DNA of 64,000 nt from Shumkonia mesophila (GCF_026163695.1 NZ_JAOTID010000001.1:558001-622000); one strand, 5' to 3'. Counted from the first letter of the stretch, positions 13,275-23,254 are shown. Notes: generated by a model from the letters alone, not told the origin. Numbers and translations are program-made.

Positions 13275-14197
13275 GAGAAGAGGATCGATGACAGGCGCCG
13301 ACGGCCCGTCGCCGTCAGCGGATGGGCCGGCCCCAGCGCGTCGAAAAGCTTGACCAGCTGCTTGCGCCCGGCGTCTTCGTTCCAGGCGCGGTCGCGCCGG
13401 ATCAGTTCCAGCAGCTCCTCGATCGCCGCCTCCGCCTGGCCGCCGGCGTAAAGCGCCATCGCCAGGTCGAGGCGGGCCTGATGATCGTTGGGCTCGGCCT
13501 CCAGGCGCCGCTTGAAGGTGTCGACGTTCCCGGCGCCGCCGGCCTGCTCGGCCAGATCGAGCGCCGAAACCGCCGCCGCCACCTCGTTGTTCGCGGCCAG
13601 TTCGGCGGGCAGGCGGCCGACGGCCTGGCGGGCCTCCTTGAGGTCGCCGGTGGCGACCAGGCAGCGGATCATCCCGGCGACGGCCCCGGGGTGGGTCGGG
13701 TCGTGCGCCAGGACCTGGGCGAACACCTGGCTGGCGCCGGCCGGGTCGCCGGAATCCAGGGCGGCGCGGGCCATCTCCAGGGCCTCCTCGAGGGGCGGCT
13801 TGGCACCGCCGGTCAGGCGGTCGATGAAGCTTTTGATCTGGCTTTCCGGCACGGCGCCGGCGAAGCCGTCCACCGGGCGGCCCTGGCGGAAGCCGAACAC
13901 CGAGGGGACCGAGCGGACGTTCATCTGCGCCGCCAGGTCCTGGTTCTCGTCGACGTTGATCTTGACCAGGCGCACCAGCCCGCCGGCCAGGCGCACCGCC
14001 TTTTCCAGGGCCGGGCCCAGGGTCTTGCAGGGGCCGCACCACGGTGCCCAGAAGTCGACGATGACAGGCGCCTCCATCGACGCCTCGATGACGTCGGCGA
14101 CGAAGGTGGCGGTGCTGCCCTCCTTGACGAGATCGCCGTTGCCGCCCGTCGTGCCCGCGGCCGGCGTCGGCGCGCTGGGGTCAAGGATGAAGGCCAT
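13271..14197 (-). CDS. thioredoxin-TPR chaperedoxin (CnoX/YbbN family)
   Basis: A 308-aa protein with an N-terminal thioredoxin domain (active site WCGPC, about residues 50-54, in VIVDFWAPWCGPCKTLGPAL) fused to tetratricopeptide repeats from about residue 135 to the end (ALEMARAALDSGDPAGASQV and similar). CnoX proteins hold unfolded clients, protect cysteines from over-oxidation and pass clients to GroEL. The intact CxxC suggests it retains redox activity, unlike E. coli YbbN. It is the first gene of the operon with the LON-domain, Trm112 and DUF971 genes. Start chosen at MAFILDPS. Confidence 0.9.
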   Translation of the reverse strand: MAFILDPSAPTPAAGTTGGNGDLVKEGSTATFVADVIEASMEAPVIVDFWAPWCGPCKTLGPALEKAVRLAGGLVRLVKINVDENQDLAAQMNVRSVPSVFGFRQGRPVDGFAGAVPESQIKSFIDRLTGGAKPPLEEALEMARAALDSGDPAGASQVFAQVLAHDPTHPGAVAGMIRCLVATGDLKEARQAVGRLPAELAANNEVAAAVSALDLAEQAGGAGNVDTFKRRLEAEPNDHQARLDLAMALYAGGQAEAAIEELLELIRRDRAWNEDAGRKQLVKLFDALGPAHPLTATGRRRLSSILFS

Positions 14198-14291
14198 GGT
14201 CGTTTCTACCCCGCTTTTTTTGGAACCGGCTATTAAATGGCCGTTTCGGCGGGGTCCCGCAAGCCCCGTCGGCGCCCCCCGCGCCGCTCTT

Positions 14292-14783
14292 TCAGAGGTC
14301 GACGACCAAGGGCTCGTGGCCGCCGGCGCGGATGAAGGCCAAGAGGCCGTCGGCGGCGATGGACGTGGTGGCGGCATTGGTCAGCGGATGGAAATTGAGC
14401 GGCCCCGTCCCCTCCATCATCCCCCGTTCGAGGGCGACGCGTACCGCCCGCGCACCGTCGTTGATCAGCGCGAACGGCGTCACCTCGCCGGGGCCGACGC
14501 CCAGCGCCTCGCGCAGGCGTTCGGGCTTGGCGAAGGACAGCCGCCCCGAGCCGAGCCGGCCGCGCAGCGCCTTCATGTCAAGCGGCGTGTCCTCGCGGGC
14601 CACCACCAGCCACAGCAGGCCCTTGTGGTCGATCAGCAGCAGGTTCTTGCAATGGGCGCCGGCGATGTCGCCGCGCAGCCGCTTGGCTTCTTCCACCGTG
14701 AACACCGGCGGGTGGCGGTGGGTCTCGGTGGCGATGCCCAGCTCGGCCAGGCGGGCGAACAGGTCTTCGGGGCGGGCGGGCAT
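14292..14783 (-). CDS. YbaK/ProX-type aminoacyl-tRNA deacylase
   Basis: A stand-alone trans-editing domain of 163 aa, related to the prolyl-tRNA synthetase editing insert (YbaK/PrdX/ProXp). It hydrolyses mischarged tRNA, typically Ala-tRNA(Pro) or Cys-tRNA(Pro). Conserved features are HPPVFTVEEAKRL, GDIAGAHCKNLLLID with the catalytic Lys, LWLVVAREDTPLDM and the GEVTPFALINDGARAVRVAL segment. The C-terminal NFHPLTNAATTSI strand is also typical. ATG 14783 is the first credible start. Confidence 0.88.
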   Translation of the reverse strand: MPARPEDLFARLAELGIATETHRHPPVFTVEEAKRLRGDIAGAHCKNLLLIDHKGLLWLVVAREDTPLDMKALRGRLGSGRLSFAKPERLREALGVGPGEVTPFALINDGARAVRVALERGMMEGTGPLNFHPLTNAATTSIAADGLLAFIRAGGHEPLVVDL

Positions 14784-14914
14784 GGCGGGACCTCCTGCGC
14801 GGGCGTGGATCGACGGGCCGCCGAGAGGGTTACCCGATTTGCCGGCGAAAGCAAAGTTGGGGCTTGCAAACGGGTCCTTTTTGCGTATGATCGCGCGCCC
14901 ATGACGACCGGAGC

Positions 14915-14989
<75 letters not shown>

Positions 14990-15137
14990 GTCCTTCCCAA
15001 CCCAATTCATCGATGACCGTCTGCGTCGGCGATGCCGTGCCTGGGCGTGGCGGGGCCTTTGCTGCGCCCCTAATCCGCTTGCCGGGACCGGCAGCCAAAG
15101 GGCAAGATGGGCATGGGGTTGCCGGGTGGGGTAAGGC

Positions 15138-15947
15138 ATGGCCAAGGGGCGACTGTCGGGGGTCTTGCGCTCCCTGTTCGGCGGCGGCCGGACGGGGCGG
15201 GAAAGCGCCTCGCTGGAATCCGCCGTTCCCGCCTACGCGCCGGTCCGGGCCGTCGAGCAGGCCGGGGTGCTGAGCGAAGACGCGGGCCTGTTCGGCAAGG
15301 TCTATATCCTGAGCCTGGTCGAGTTCTTTGACGCCATCGGCGGGCGGGGCGGGCGTTTGGCCGACTCGCTCTTCGTCATCTGCGACACCGTCTTCGACAA
15401 ACACATCGGCCCCGGCGACGGCTTCGCCAGGGTCGGCGACGACCGCTACGTCTTCCGCTTCGGCGGCCGCGACGACCGCCGGTCGCTGATGCGGGCCGCC
15501 GCCATCGTCGAGGACATCGGCAGCAAGCTGCTGGGCGAGCACTTCGTCAAGTCCGGCCGCTTCAAGGCCATGCTCGCCGCCGTCGGCATCGGCGATCTCG
15601 TCGGCGTAGACGGCGACATCGATCCGGCCCGCATCGACGCCGCGTTTGCCGCCGCCCGCGCGCTGCCGCCGCAGCCGGCGGCCCCCGAGGAACCGGCCTG
15701 GGTGCGCTTCAGCGAGGCCGGCCGGGTCGACGGCGGCCAATGGGCGGCGGTGCCGGGGGGAAGGGACCGGCCGGCCGAATGGTCGTCGCTCGCCTACACG
15801 CCGAAAAAACGGGAAGCCCGCTGGGAAGCCATCGAACCGCCGAAGAAGAAGGGCGGCGATCTGCGCTGGGAAGAGCTGCGCCGCGACCGCAGGGCGGACG
15901 AGGCTGCCCCGGCCTGGCAGCCCCTGGTGCGCGACAGGAAGGAATAG
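15138..15947 (+). CDS. conserved hypothetical protein, possibly with a degenerate GGDEF-like fold
   Basis: A 269-aa soluble protein without a signal peptide. The N-terminal third is basic. Residues about 50-155 (LFGKVYILSLVEFFDAIGGR ... GDGFARVGDDRYVFRFGG) loosely recall a nucleotide-cyclase fold with its active-site loop lost. The C-terminal half is rich in Trp and charged residues (WEELRRDRR, WQPLVRD), suggesting a disordered region. It stands alone downstream of tRNA-Gly. I do not recognise a characterised family, and the fold idea is weak. Confidence 0.7.
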   Translation: MAKGRLSGVLRSLFGGGRTGRESASLESAVPAYAPVRAVEQAGVLSEDAGLFGKVYILSLVEFFDAIGGRGGRLADSLFVICDTVFDKHIGPGDGFARVGDDRYVFRFGGRDDRRSLMRAAAIVEDIGSKLLGEHFVKSGRFKAMLAAVGIGDLVGVDGDIDPARIDAAFAAARALPPQPAAPEEPAWVRFSEAGRVDGGQWAAVPGGRDRPAEWSSLAYTPKKREARWEAIEPPKKKGGDLRWEELRRDRRADEAAPAWQPLVRDRKE

Positions 15948-16131
15948 CCGAGCGTTCGGCGGGCGGAACGCCATTGCGTCCCGGCAGGCTTCGGAATAGG
16001 CTCGGGAGCCTCGCCCCCAACCCTTCGGTGCACGGGACGAAGACGTTCATGGGCATGGCTGATCGCACGTACCCCGAATGGATTGACGACAACCGCCTGG
16101 TGGCGGGGCGCACGGCGCCGGCCGATCCGTG

Positions 16132-16506
16132 TCAGATTTCCAGGATGGCGCTTTGCAGCGCGATGGCCAGGAAGGCGGCCAGCAGGAACAGCACAGCCAG
16201 ACCCAACGCGAAAACGACGTTGCCCAGGGTATGCAGCGGGTGGCGGGTGCGCTCGACCGCCAGGCGTTCGGCGCTGCGGCGCTCGATGCCGGCCATCAGC
16301 GCCACGTACACCCGCCATCTCGCCGGGCCGATGCTGAAGCGCAGATTGACCGGCGCCCGGCCGGGCGGGACGGTGACGGCATCATGAAGGGCGTGGCGTT
16401 GTTCGGCTGTCAGGCTGCCGGCCACCCGCTCCGGCAGGCGGGAAACCAGCCAATTGTCATCGGGCTCCAGGAAACCGATACCGCCGGCGGAAGCTTGCGT
16501 TTCCAT
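16132..16506 (-). CDS. conserved hypothetical membrane-anchored protein
   Basis: A 124-aa protein with a soluble, basic-acidic N-terminal part (LVSRLPERVAGSLTAEQRHA, PVNLRFSIGPARWRVYVAL) and one strong C-terminal transmembrane helix at about residues 95-120 (VVFALGLAVLFLLAAFLAIA). It is probably tail-anchored with the N-terminus in the cytoplasm. It is divergent from the glutamate dehydrogenase gene. No known domain recognised. Confidence 0.65.
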   Translation of the reverse strand: METQASAGGIGFLEPDDNWLVSRLPERVAGSLTAEQRHALHDAVTVPPGRAPVNLRFSIGPARWRVYVALMAGIERRSAERLAVERTRHPLHTLGNVVFALGLAVLFLLAAFLAIALQSAILEI

Positions 16507-16625
16507 GACCGGTACTCCTCCATGCGCGGGCCCATCCTACTCCCGGGCCTGCCGTTTGTTGACTCCCATTTTCCCGTCGGAGGTGCCAACCGGGGGTCCC
16601 TCCGACCCGCCTCGCGCCGTCCCTT

Positions 16626-16648
16626 CGGCGCCCGTCGATCGGGCGCCG
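16626..16648. repeat. perfect 9-bp inverted repeat upstream of glutamate dehydrogenase
   Basis: CGGCGCCCG (16626-16634), 5-nt loop TCGAT, and its exact complement (16640-16648). It lies 52 bp upstream of the dehydrogenase ATG in the divergent region. There is no T-run on either side, so it is not a terminator. It could be a leader hairpin or an operator. Confidence 0.6.
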
Positions 16649-16700
16649 GGACCGCGCGCCGGCGGCCTTTTTCCCCCTGACACATAGAGGATGCGTCCAC

Positions 16701-19700
16701 ATGTCTCGCGGTGCCGACGAACAAAAAACGGATCTGATCAACGGACTGGTAGCCGAGGCGACGGAACGACTTGGCGCGGCGGAAGGGGCTGCCGTCGCCG
16801 GCTTCATTCGCCGCTATTACGATCGCGTGCCCCCCTCCGATATCGCCGAGCGCAGCCGGGCCAGCCTGTTCGGGGCGGCCCTGGCCCATTGGAAGTTCGG
16901 GGCGAAGCGGGCCCGCGGCCAGGCCAAGGTCCGGGTCTACAACCCGACGCTCGAGGACCACGGCTGGAAGTCCGACCACACGGTGATCGAGATCGTCAAC
17001 GACGACATGCCGTTCCTGGTCGATTCGGTGACGGCGGAGTTGCGCCGGCGCGACATCGGCGTGCTGCTGATCGTCCATCCGATCCTGACGGTCAAGCGCA
17101 AGGGCGGCGCGCTGGCGGCCGTCGTCGCGCCCGGCAAGGCCGCCGCCGACGCGGCGCTGGAATCCTTCATGCATGTGGAGATCAGCCGCCAGGCTTCGGC
17201 GACGCTGAAGGACATCCAGGCCGGCCTCGAGGCGGTGCTGGCCGACGTGCGGGTCGCGGTGGCCGACTGGCACCCGATGCTGGACCGGGTGGCCGCCGCG
17301 GCCGACGAACTGGACCGCAAGCCGGGCCCGCTGGCGGCCGAGGAGGCCGCCGAGGCCCGCGACTTCCTGCGCTGGGTCCACGACCACAACTTCGCGCTGT
17401 TGGGCTATCGCGAGTTCACCGTCACCGGCGGCGGCGCCTCGACGCGCATCGCCATCGTTCCCGACTCCGGCCTCGGCATCCTGCGCGACACCGCCTTCAG
17501 GGTGTTCGACGAGTTCGCCGACCTCGACGGCCTGCGCCCCGAGATTCGCGCCTTCGTCAGCCGGCCGCAGGCCCTCATCATCAACAAGACCGACCGCGTT
17601 TCCACCGTGCACCGGCCGGTGTTCATGGATTCGATCACGGTGCGCCGCTTCGGGCCGAAGGGCCGGGTGATCGGCCAGCACCTGTTCGTCGGCCTGTTCT
17701 CGGCCGCCGCCTACAACCGCAGCCCGCGCTCGATTCCGCTGCTGCGCCACAAGCTCCAGCGGGTGATCGAACGGGCCGACCTGCCGCCGGCCAGCCATGA
17801 CGGCAAGGCGCTGCTCAACATCCTGGAGACCTTCCCGCGCGACGAACTGTTCCAGGTCACCGAGGACCACCTGTTCTCCACCAGCCTCAGCGTGCTCAAC
17901 CTCCAGGAGCGCCAGCGGGTGGCGCTGTTCCTGCGCCGCGACGACCTGGATCGCTTCATGTCGTGCCTGGTCTACGTGCCGCGCGACCGCTACGACACCG
18001 ATCTGCGCCGGCGCATCCAGGCGATCCTGGAGGAGGCCTTCGCCGGCACCGCCGGCGACTGGTACACCCAGCTCGACGTGACGCCGCTGGCCCGCGTCCA
18101 TATGTTCATCCGCACCCGGCCCGGCGCCATTCCCGACTACGACGCCGACGCCCTGGAGCGGCGCCTGGCGGCGGCCTCGCGCTCGTGGGCCGACCTGTTG
18201 CAGGAGGCGCTGATCGCCGCCCATGGCGAGGAGACGGGGCTGGCCCTTTACCGGCGCTACCAGCACGCCTTCAGCCCCGGCTATCGCGAGCGCTTCAACG
18301 CCGACTCGGCCATCGCCGACATCCGCCTGGTCGAGGCCACGCTGAAGGACGGCGACATCGGCATGAGCCTGCGCCGGCCGCTGGAAGCCGCCGAGTGCGA
18401 GATGCGCTTCAATCTTTACCATCCGGACAGCCCGATTCCGCTGTCCGACGCCCTGCCGATGCTGGAACACATGGGCCTGCGCGTGATCGACGAACTGCCC
18501 TACGCCATCCGCCCGGCCGGCACCACGGGCGTCATGATGCACGACTTCGGGCTGACCACGCGCGACGGCCGGCCGATCGACCTCGAGGCCATCCGCGAGA
18601 ACTTCCAGGAGGCTTTCCTGAGGGTGTGGCGGGGCGAGGTGGAAAGCGACGGCTTCAACGGCCTGGTGGTGCGGGCCGGGCTGTCGTGGCGCGAGGTGGT
18701 CATTCTTCGCGCCTACTGCAAATACCTGCGCCAGACCGGCATCGCCTACTCGCAGGCCTACATGGAGCAGACGCTGCTCGAGAATCCGCGCCTGGCGGCG
18801 CTCGTCGTGCGCCTGTTCCTGGCCCGCTTCGACCCCAAGGGCGGGGCCGGTGCCGGCAAGCGGGAGGCGGCCATCCTGGGCGAGCTCAACGCCGGGCTGG
18901 AGACGGTGACCAACGCCGACCAGGACCGCATCCTGTGGCGCTTCGTCAACCTGGTGCAGGTGACGCTGCGCACCAACTACTTCCAGAAGGCCCCCGACGG
19001 CGGGCCCAAGCCCTACCTGTCGTTCAAGCTGGACAGCCGGGCCATCGAGGAACTGCCGCTGCCCCGGCCGCTCGTCGAGGTGTGGGTCTATTCGCCACGC
19101 ACCGAGGCCATTCATCTGAGGGGCGGCAAGGTGGCGCGCGGCGGCATCCGCTGGTCGGACCGCCGCGAGGACTTCCGCACCGAGATCCTCGGCCTGATGA
19201 AGGCGCAGATGGCCAAGAACGCGGTGATCGTGCCGGTCGGCTCGAAGGGCGGCTTCGTCTTGAAGCAGCCGCCGGCGCCGGGCAACCGCGAGGCCACCCT
19301 GGCCGAGGGGATCGAGTGCTACAAGATCCTGATGCGCGGGCTCTTGGACATCACCGACAACCTCAAGGGCAGCGCCGTGGTGCCGCCCGTGGACGTGGTG
19401 CGGCTTGATCCCGACGATCCCTACCTGGTGGTGGCCGCCGACAAGGGGACGGCCAAGTTCTCCGACATCGCCAACGGGGTGTCGGCCGACTACGGCTTCT
19501 GGCTGGGCGACGCCTTCGCCTCGGGCGGCAGCCAGGGCTATGACCACAAGAACATGGGCATCACGGCGCGCGGCGCCTGGGAAGCGGTCAAACGCCACTT
19601 CCGCGAGATCGGCGTCAACACCCAGGAGCAGGACTTTACCGTGGTCGGCGTCGGCGACATGTCGGGCGACGTGTTCGGCAACGGCATGCTGCTGTCGCCC

Positions 19701-21542
19701 CACATCAAGCTGATCGGCGCCTTCAACCACCTGCACGTCCTGGTCGACCCCAATCCCGACCCGGCCAAGAGCCTGGCCGAGCGCCAGCGGCTCTACGACC
19801 TGCCCCGCTCGTCGTGGGGCGATTACGACGCCAGGCTGCTGTCGAAGGGCGGCGCCGTCTACGAGCGCAGCGCCAAGACGGTCAAGCTGTCGAAGGAGGC
19901 GCAGGCCCGCTTCGGCCTCCCGGGCGACACGGTGACGCCGAACCAGCTGATCAACGCCATGCTCAAGGCCGAGATCGACCTCTTGTGGTTCGGCGGCATC
20001 GGCACCTATGTCAAGGCGTCCACCGAATCCTCGCTCGACGCCGGGGACCGCGCCAACGACGCGGTCCGGGTCAGCGCTCCCGAACTGCGCTGCAAGGTGA
20101 TCGGCGAGGGGGCGAACCTGGCCATCACCCAGCGCGGCCGCGTCGAGTTCGCGCTTCGGGGCGGGCGGCTCAACACCGACGCCATCGACAACTCGGCCGG
20201 CGTCGACACCTCTGACCACGAGGTTAACATCAAGGTCCTGCTGGGCGCCGTGGTCGACGCCGGCGACATGACCTTGAAGCAGCGCGACGCGCTGCTGGCC
20301 AGCATGACCGGCGAGGTGGCGCTGCTGGTGCTGCGCGACAACTATCTGCAGACGCAGGCGATCTCGCGGGCGACCAGCCAGGGCACCGAGTACCTGGACG
20401 ACCAGGCCCGCCTGATGCGCCGTCTCGAACGCGAGGGCCGGCTGGACCGCGCCGTCGAGTTCCTGCCCGACGAGGAGGCGCTCAAGGAGCGCTTCGCCGC
20501 CAAGCAGGGGTTGACCCGGCCGGAGACGGCGGTGCTGATGGCACACGCCAAGATGTGGCTCTACGACGTGCTGCTGGCCTCCGACCTGCCGGACGATCCC
20601 CGGCTCTTGAACGATCTGGTGCGCTATTTCCCGGAACCCGCGCAGGGGCCCTATCGCAAGGCCATCGAAAGCCATCGCCTGCGGCGCGAGATCATCGCCA
20701 CCAGCATCACCAACAGCATGGTGAACCGGGTGGGGGGCACCTTCATGATGCGGATCATGGAGGAAACTGGCATGCCGCCGGCCGAGGTGGCCCGGGCCTA
20801 CACCATCGTGCGCAAGGTGTTCCTGATGCGCGACCTGTGGACGCGCATCGAGGCGCTGGACAACAAGGTGCCGGCGGCCGTGCAGATCGCCATGCTGCAC
20901 GACATCAACCGGCTGCTCGAATCGGCCACCCTGTGGTTCCTGCACAACGGCGCCCGGCCGCTCGACATCAACACCCAGGTCGACGCCTTCCGCGGCGGCG
21001 TGGCGCGGTTGATGGAGCGTATTGACCAGGCCCTGCCCGAGGCTCACATGAAGGGCCTGATGGCCCGGGCCAAGCCGTTGATCGGCCAGGGCGTGCCCAA
21101 GGAGGTGGCGGTCGAGGTGGCGGCCCAGGTCAACCTGCTCTCGGCGCTCGACATCGTCTCGCTGGCCACCGCCCGCAAGATGGACGTCGTCGCCGCGTCC
21201 CGGCTCTACTTCTCGGTCGGCGGCCGCTTCCGGCTGGGCGACCTCCGGCGGGCGGCCGGGGGGCTGGCCTCGCAAACCCACTGGCAGAAGCTGGCCATCC
21301 GCGCCGTCGTCGACGAACTGTTCGCCCACCAGAAGGCGCTGGCCGCCCAGGTGCTCGACGTCGCCGCCAAGGAGAAGGACCCCGAAAAGGCCATCGAGAA
21401 GTGGTCCAGGCGCAACCCCGAGGTGTTCGCCCGCACCGAACAGATGCTGGCCGAGCTGTGGGCCGCCGAGGTCGACGACCTGGCGATGATCCAGGTCGCC
21501 AGCCGCCAGCTCCGGGCGCTCGCCGCCCCGGCCGGCGCGTAG
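16701..21542 (+). CDS. large NAD-specific glutamate dehydrogenase (L-GDH, about 180 kDa class)
   Basis: Converts glutamate to 2-oxoglutarate and ammonia with NAD+ in the cytoplasm, mainly a catabolic role. At 1613 aa it is full length for this class, known from Streptomyces, Pseudomonas and Caulobacter. A long N-terminal regulatory region with ACT-like segments (about 1-700) precedes the catalytic core. The core contains GGIRWSDRREDFRTEILGLM, then PVGSKGGFVLK with the substrate lysine, and VVGVGDMSGDVFGNGML for the dinucleotide fold. A helical C-terminal domain follows. Start ATG 16701 is preceded by an A-rich leader. The MFS gene begins 10 bp after the stop. Confidence 0.95.
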   Translation: MSRGADEQKTDLINGLVAEATERLGAAEGAAVAGFIRRYYDRVPPSDIAERSRASLFGAALAHWKFGAKRARGQAKVRVYNPTLEDHGWKSDHTVIEIVNDDMPFLVDSVTAELRRRDIGVLLIVHPILTVKRKGGALAAVVAPGKAAADAALESFMHVEISRQASATLKDIQAGLEAVLADVRVAVADWHPMLDRVAAAADELDRKPGPLAAEEAAEARDFLRWVHDHNFALLGYREFTVTGGGASTRIAIVPDSGLGILRDTAFRVFDEFADLDGLRPEIRAFVSRPQALIINKTDRVSTVHRPVFMDSITVRRFGPKGRVIGQHLFVGLFSAAAYNRSPRSIPLLRHKLQRVIERADLPPASHDGKALLNILETFPRDELFQVTEDHLFSTSLSVLNLQERQRVALFLRRDDLDRFMSCLVYVPRDRYDTDLRRRIQAILEEAFAGTAGDWYTQLDVTPLARVHMFIRTRPGAIPDYDADALERRLAAASRSWADLLQEALIAAHGEETGLALYRRYQHAFSPGYRERFNADSAIADIRLVEATLKDGDIGMSLRRPLEAAECEMRFNLYHPDSPIPLSDALPMLEHMGLRVIDELPYAIRPAGTTGVMMHDFGLTTRDGRPIDLEAIRENFQEAFLRVWRGEVESDGFNGLVVRAGLSWREVVILRAYCKYLRQTGIAYSQAYMEQTLLENPRLAALVVRLFLARFDPKGGAGAGKREAAILGELNAGLETVTNADQDRILWRFVNLVQVTLRTNYFQKAPDGGPKPYLSFKLDSRAIEELPLPRPLVEVWVYSPRTEAIHLRGGKVARGGIRWSDRREDFRTEILGLMKAQMAKNAVIVPVGSKGGFVLKQPPAPGNREATLAEGIECYKILMRGLLDITDNLKGSAVVPPVDVVRLDPDDPYLVVAADKGTAKFSDIANGVSADYGFWLGDAFASGGSQGYDHKNMGITARGAWEAVKRHFREIGVNTQEQDFTVVGVGDMSGDVFGNGMLLSPHIKLIGAFNHLHVLVDPNPDPAKSLAERQRLYDLPRSSWGDYDARLLSKGGAVYERSAKTVKLSKEAQARFGLPGDTVTPNQLINAMLKAEIDLLWFGGIGTYVKASTESSLDAGDRANDAVRVSAPELRCKVIGEGANLAITQRGRVEFALRGGRLNTDAIDNSAGVDTSDHEVNIKVLLGAVVDAGDMTLKQRDALLASMTGEVALLVLRDNYLQTQAISRATSQGTEYLDDQARLMRRLEREGRLDRAVEFLPDEEALKERFAAKQGLTRPETAVLMAHAKMWLYDVLLASDLPDDPRLLNDLVRYFPEPAQGPYRKAIESHRLRREIIATSITNSMVNRVGGTFMMRIMEETGMPPAEVARAYTIVRKVFLMRDLWTRIEALDNKVPAAVQIAMLHDINRLLESATLWFLHNGARPLDINTQVDAFRGGVARLMERIDQALPEAHMKGLMARAKPLIGQGVPKEVAVEVAAQVNLLSALDIVSLATARKMDVVAASRLYFSVGGRFRLGDLRRAAGGLASQTHWQKLAIRAVVDELFAHQKALAAQVLDVAAKEKDPEKAIEKWSRRNPEVFARTEQMLAELWAAEVDDLAMIQVASRQLRALAAPAGA

Positions 21543-21552
21543 CGGATACGGC

Positions 21553-22884
21553 GTGGCGGACGCCGTTCCCCAGGAAGACGGGCGCGGGGCATCCCCCCGC
21601 GCCCTGCTTTCCTGGTGCCTCTACGACTGGGCCAACTCCGCCTTTCCGACGGTGATCACTACCTTCGTCTTTGCCGCCTACTTCACCCGGGCGGTGGCCG
21701 CCGACGAGGTCGCCGGCACCTCGCAGTGGGGCGCCGCCATGAGCCTGTCGGGCTTGGCCATCGCGCTGGCCGGGCCGGTGCTGGGGGCCATCGCCGATCG
21801 CGGCGGGCGGCGCAAGCCGTGGATCGCCGCCTTCACCGCGCTGTGCGTGGCGCTCACCGCGCTCTTGTGGTTCGCCCGCCCCGACCCCTCCTTCGCCCTC
21901 TACACCCTGGTGCTGGTGGCCTCTGCCAACTTCGCCTTCGAGATGGGCGGTGTCTTCTATAACGCCATGCTGCCCGGCCTGGCGGCCGAGGGCCGCCTGG
22001 GGCGGCTTTCCGGCTGGGCCTGGGGGGTCGGCTACGCCGGCGGGCTGGCCTGTCTGGTGGTGGCGCTGGTCGGCTTCGTGCAGGCCGAAAATCCCCTGTT
22101 CGGCCTCGATCGCGACGCTGCCGAGCACGTGCGGGCGACGGCGCCGCTGGTGGCGCTGTGGTTCGCCCTCTTCTCGCTTCCCCTCTTCCTGTGGACGCCG
22201 GACGTTCCGGCTACCGGGGTCGGCCTTATCGAGGCGGCCAGGCGGGGCGTCGCCACCCTGGCCGGCACGCTCAGGCGCGTCGGCGAATACCGCATGGTCG
22301 CCCGCTTCCTGCTCGCCCACATGATCTATGCCGACGGCCTCAACACCCTGTTCGCCTTCGGCGGCATCTACGCGGCCGGCACCTTCGGCATGGAATTCGC
22401 CGACATCATCGTCTTCGGCATCGGGCTCAACGTCACCGCCGGGCTGGGGGCCGCCCTCTTCGCCTGGGCGGACGACGCGGTGGGGCCGAAGCGCACCATC
22501 CTGGTCGCGGTGGCCGGGCTGGCCGGCTTCGGCGCCGTGCTGGTGCTGATCGACTCCGTGACGCTGTTCTGGATTTTCGGGCTGGGGCTCGGCGTTTTCG
22601 TCGGCCCGGCCCAGGCGGCCAGCCGCTCGTTCATGGCGCGCCTGGCGCCGCCCCATCTCAGGGCCGAGATGTTCGGCCTCTACGCGCTGGCGGGCAAGGC
22701 CACCGCCTTCGTCGGTCCGGCTCTGCTGGCCTGGGTGACGGCGGCTTCCGGCAGCCAGCGCTGGGGCATGGCCACCATCCTCGGCTTCTTCGTCATCGGC
22801 GGCCTGCTGCTGCTGGCGGTAAAAGAGCCGGCGAACCGGCGCGATCCGGTTACCCCGCAAGGATCGCCAGGAGCTTTTCCTTAA
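21553..22884 (+). CDS. MFS transporter of the UMF1/Atg22-like group
   Basis: An inner-membrane permease of 443 aa with about 12 hydrophobic helices. Features of the group are the N-terminal SWCLYDWANSAFPTVITTFV, the A-motif variant GAIADRGGRRKPW in loop 2-3, and LGVFVGPAQAASRSFMARLA in helix 10. Related eukaryotic Atg22 exports amino acids from vacuoles, and a role in amino-acid movement would fit its position 10 bp after glutamate dehydrogenase, but the bacterial substrate is unproven. GTG at 21553 is the likely start. The 3' end overlaps the convergent receiver gene by 35 bp. Confidence 0.85.
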   Translation: MADAVPQEDGRGASPRALLSWCLYDWANSAFPTVITTFVFAAYFTRAVAADEVAGTSQWGAAMSLSGLAIALAGPVLGAIADRGGRRKPWIAAFTALCVALTALLWFARPDPSFALYTLVLVASANFAFEMGGVFYNAMLPGLAAEGRLGRLSGWAWGVGYAGGLACLVVALVGFVQAENPLFGLDRDAAEHVRATAPLVALWFALFSLPLFLWTPDVPATGVGLIEAARRGVATLAGTLRRVGEYRMVARFLLAHMIYADGLNTLFAFGGIYAAGTFGMEFADIIVFGIGLNVTAGLGAALFAWADDAVGPKRTILVAVAGLAGFGAVLVLIDSVTLFWIFGLGLGVFVGPAQAASRSFMARLAPPHLRAEMFGLYALAGKATAFVGPALLAWVTAASGSQRWGMATILGFFVIGGLLLLAVKEPANRRDPVTPQGSPGAFP

Positions 22885-23254
22885 GTTCGTTGTTGGAGTA
22901 GGGCTTGGTGATCAATCCGATGCCGTCCTGGTTCAACAGCGAAGGGTCGATGTAGGCCTGCGAGTAACCGGTGGTCAGCAGGACTTTCAGGCCGGGACGG
23001 CGGCGGCGCGCCTCGCGGGCCAGTTCGACCCCATTCATCGCGCGCGGCATCACCAGATCGCTGAACATGAGGTCGATTCCCGCCTCCTTCTCGAGGGCGT
23101 CGAGTGCGCTCGGCCCGTCCTCGGCTTCCCGGATGTCATAGCCGAACAGCCGCAGGACCCACACGGCGGCCTGGCGGACGGCGGGGTCGTCCTCGACCAC
23201 CAGGATGGTGGCTTTCGCCGGACTTCCGGCGTTCTCTCGCTCTCGATTACGCAT
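22850..23254 (-). CDS. stand-alone receiver (CheY-like) response regulator
   Basis: A single receiver domain of 134 aa: acidic pocket VVEDDP (about 20-25), phospho-acceptor Asp in DLMFSDLVMP (about 67), Thr in LLTTGYS and Lys in LITKPYSNNELKEKL. It has no output domain, so it probably passes phosphate on or binds a partner. It overlaps the end of the kinase gene by 8 bp, so the pair is co-translated and the kinase is the likely partner. Receivers with the NNELKEKLLA-type end are common after hybrid PAS kinases. Confidence 0.9.
   Translation of the reverse strand: MRNRERENAGSPAKATILVVEDDPAVRQAAVWVLRLFGYDIREAEDGPSALDALEKEAGIDLMFSDLVMPRAMNGVELAREARRRRPGLKVLLTTGYSQAYIDPSLLNQDGIGLITKPYSNNELKEKLLAILAG

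Noticed and set aside
16410-21329. A 1639-codon open frame on the minus strand opposite glutamate dehydrogenase
   Set aside because: It is a shadow of the GC-rich codon structure of the dehydrogenase gene; the translation is low-complexity His/Arg/Gly/Gln-rich and lacks domains.
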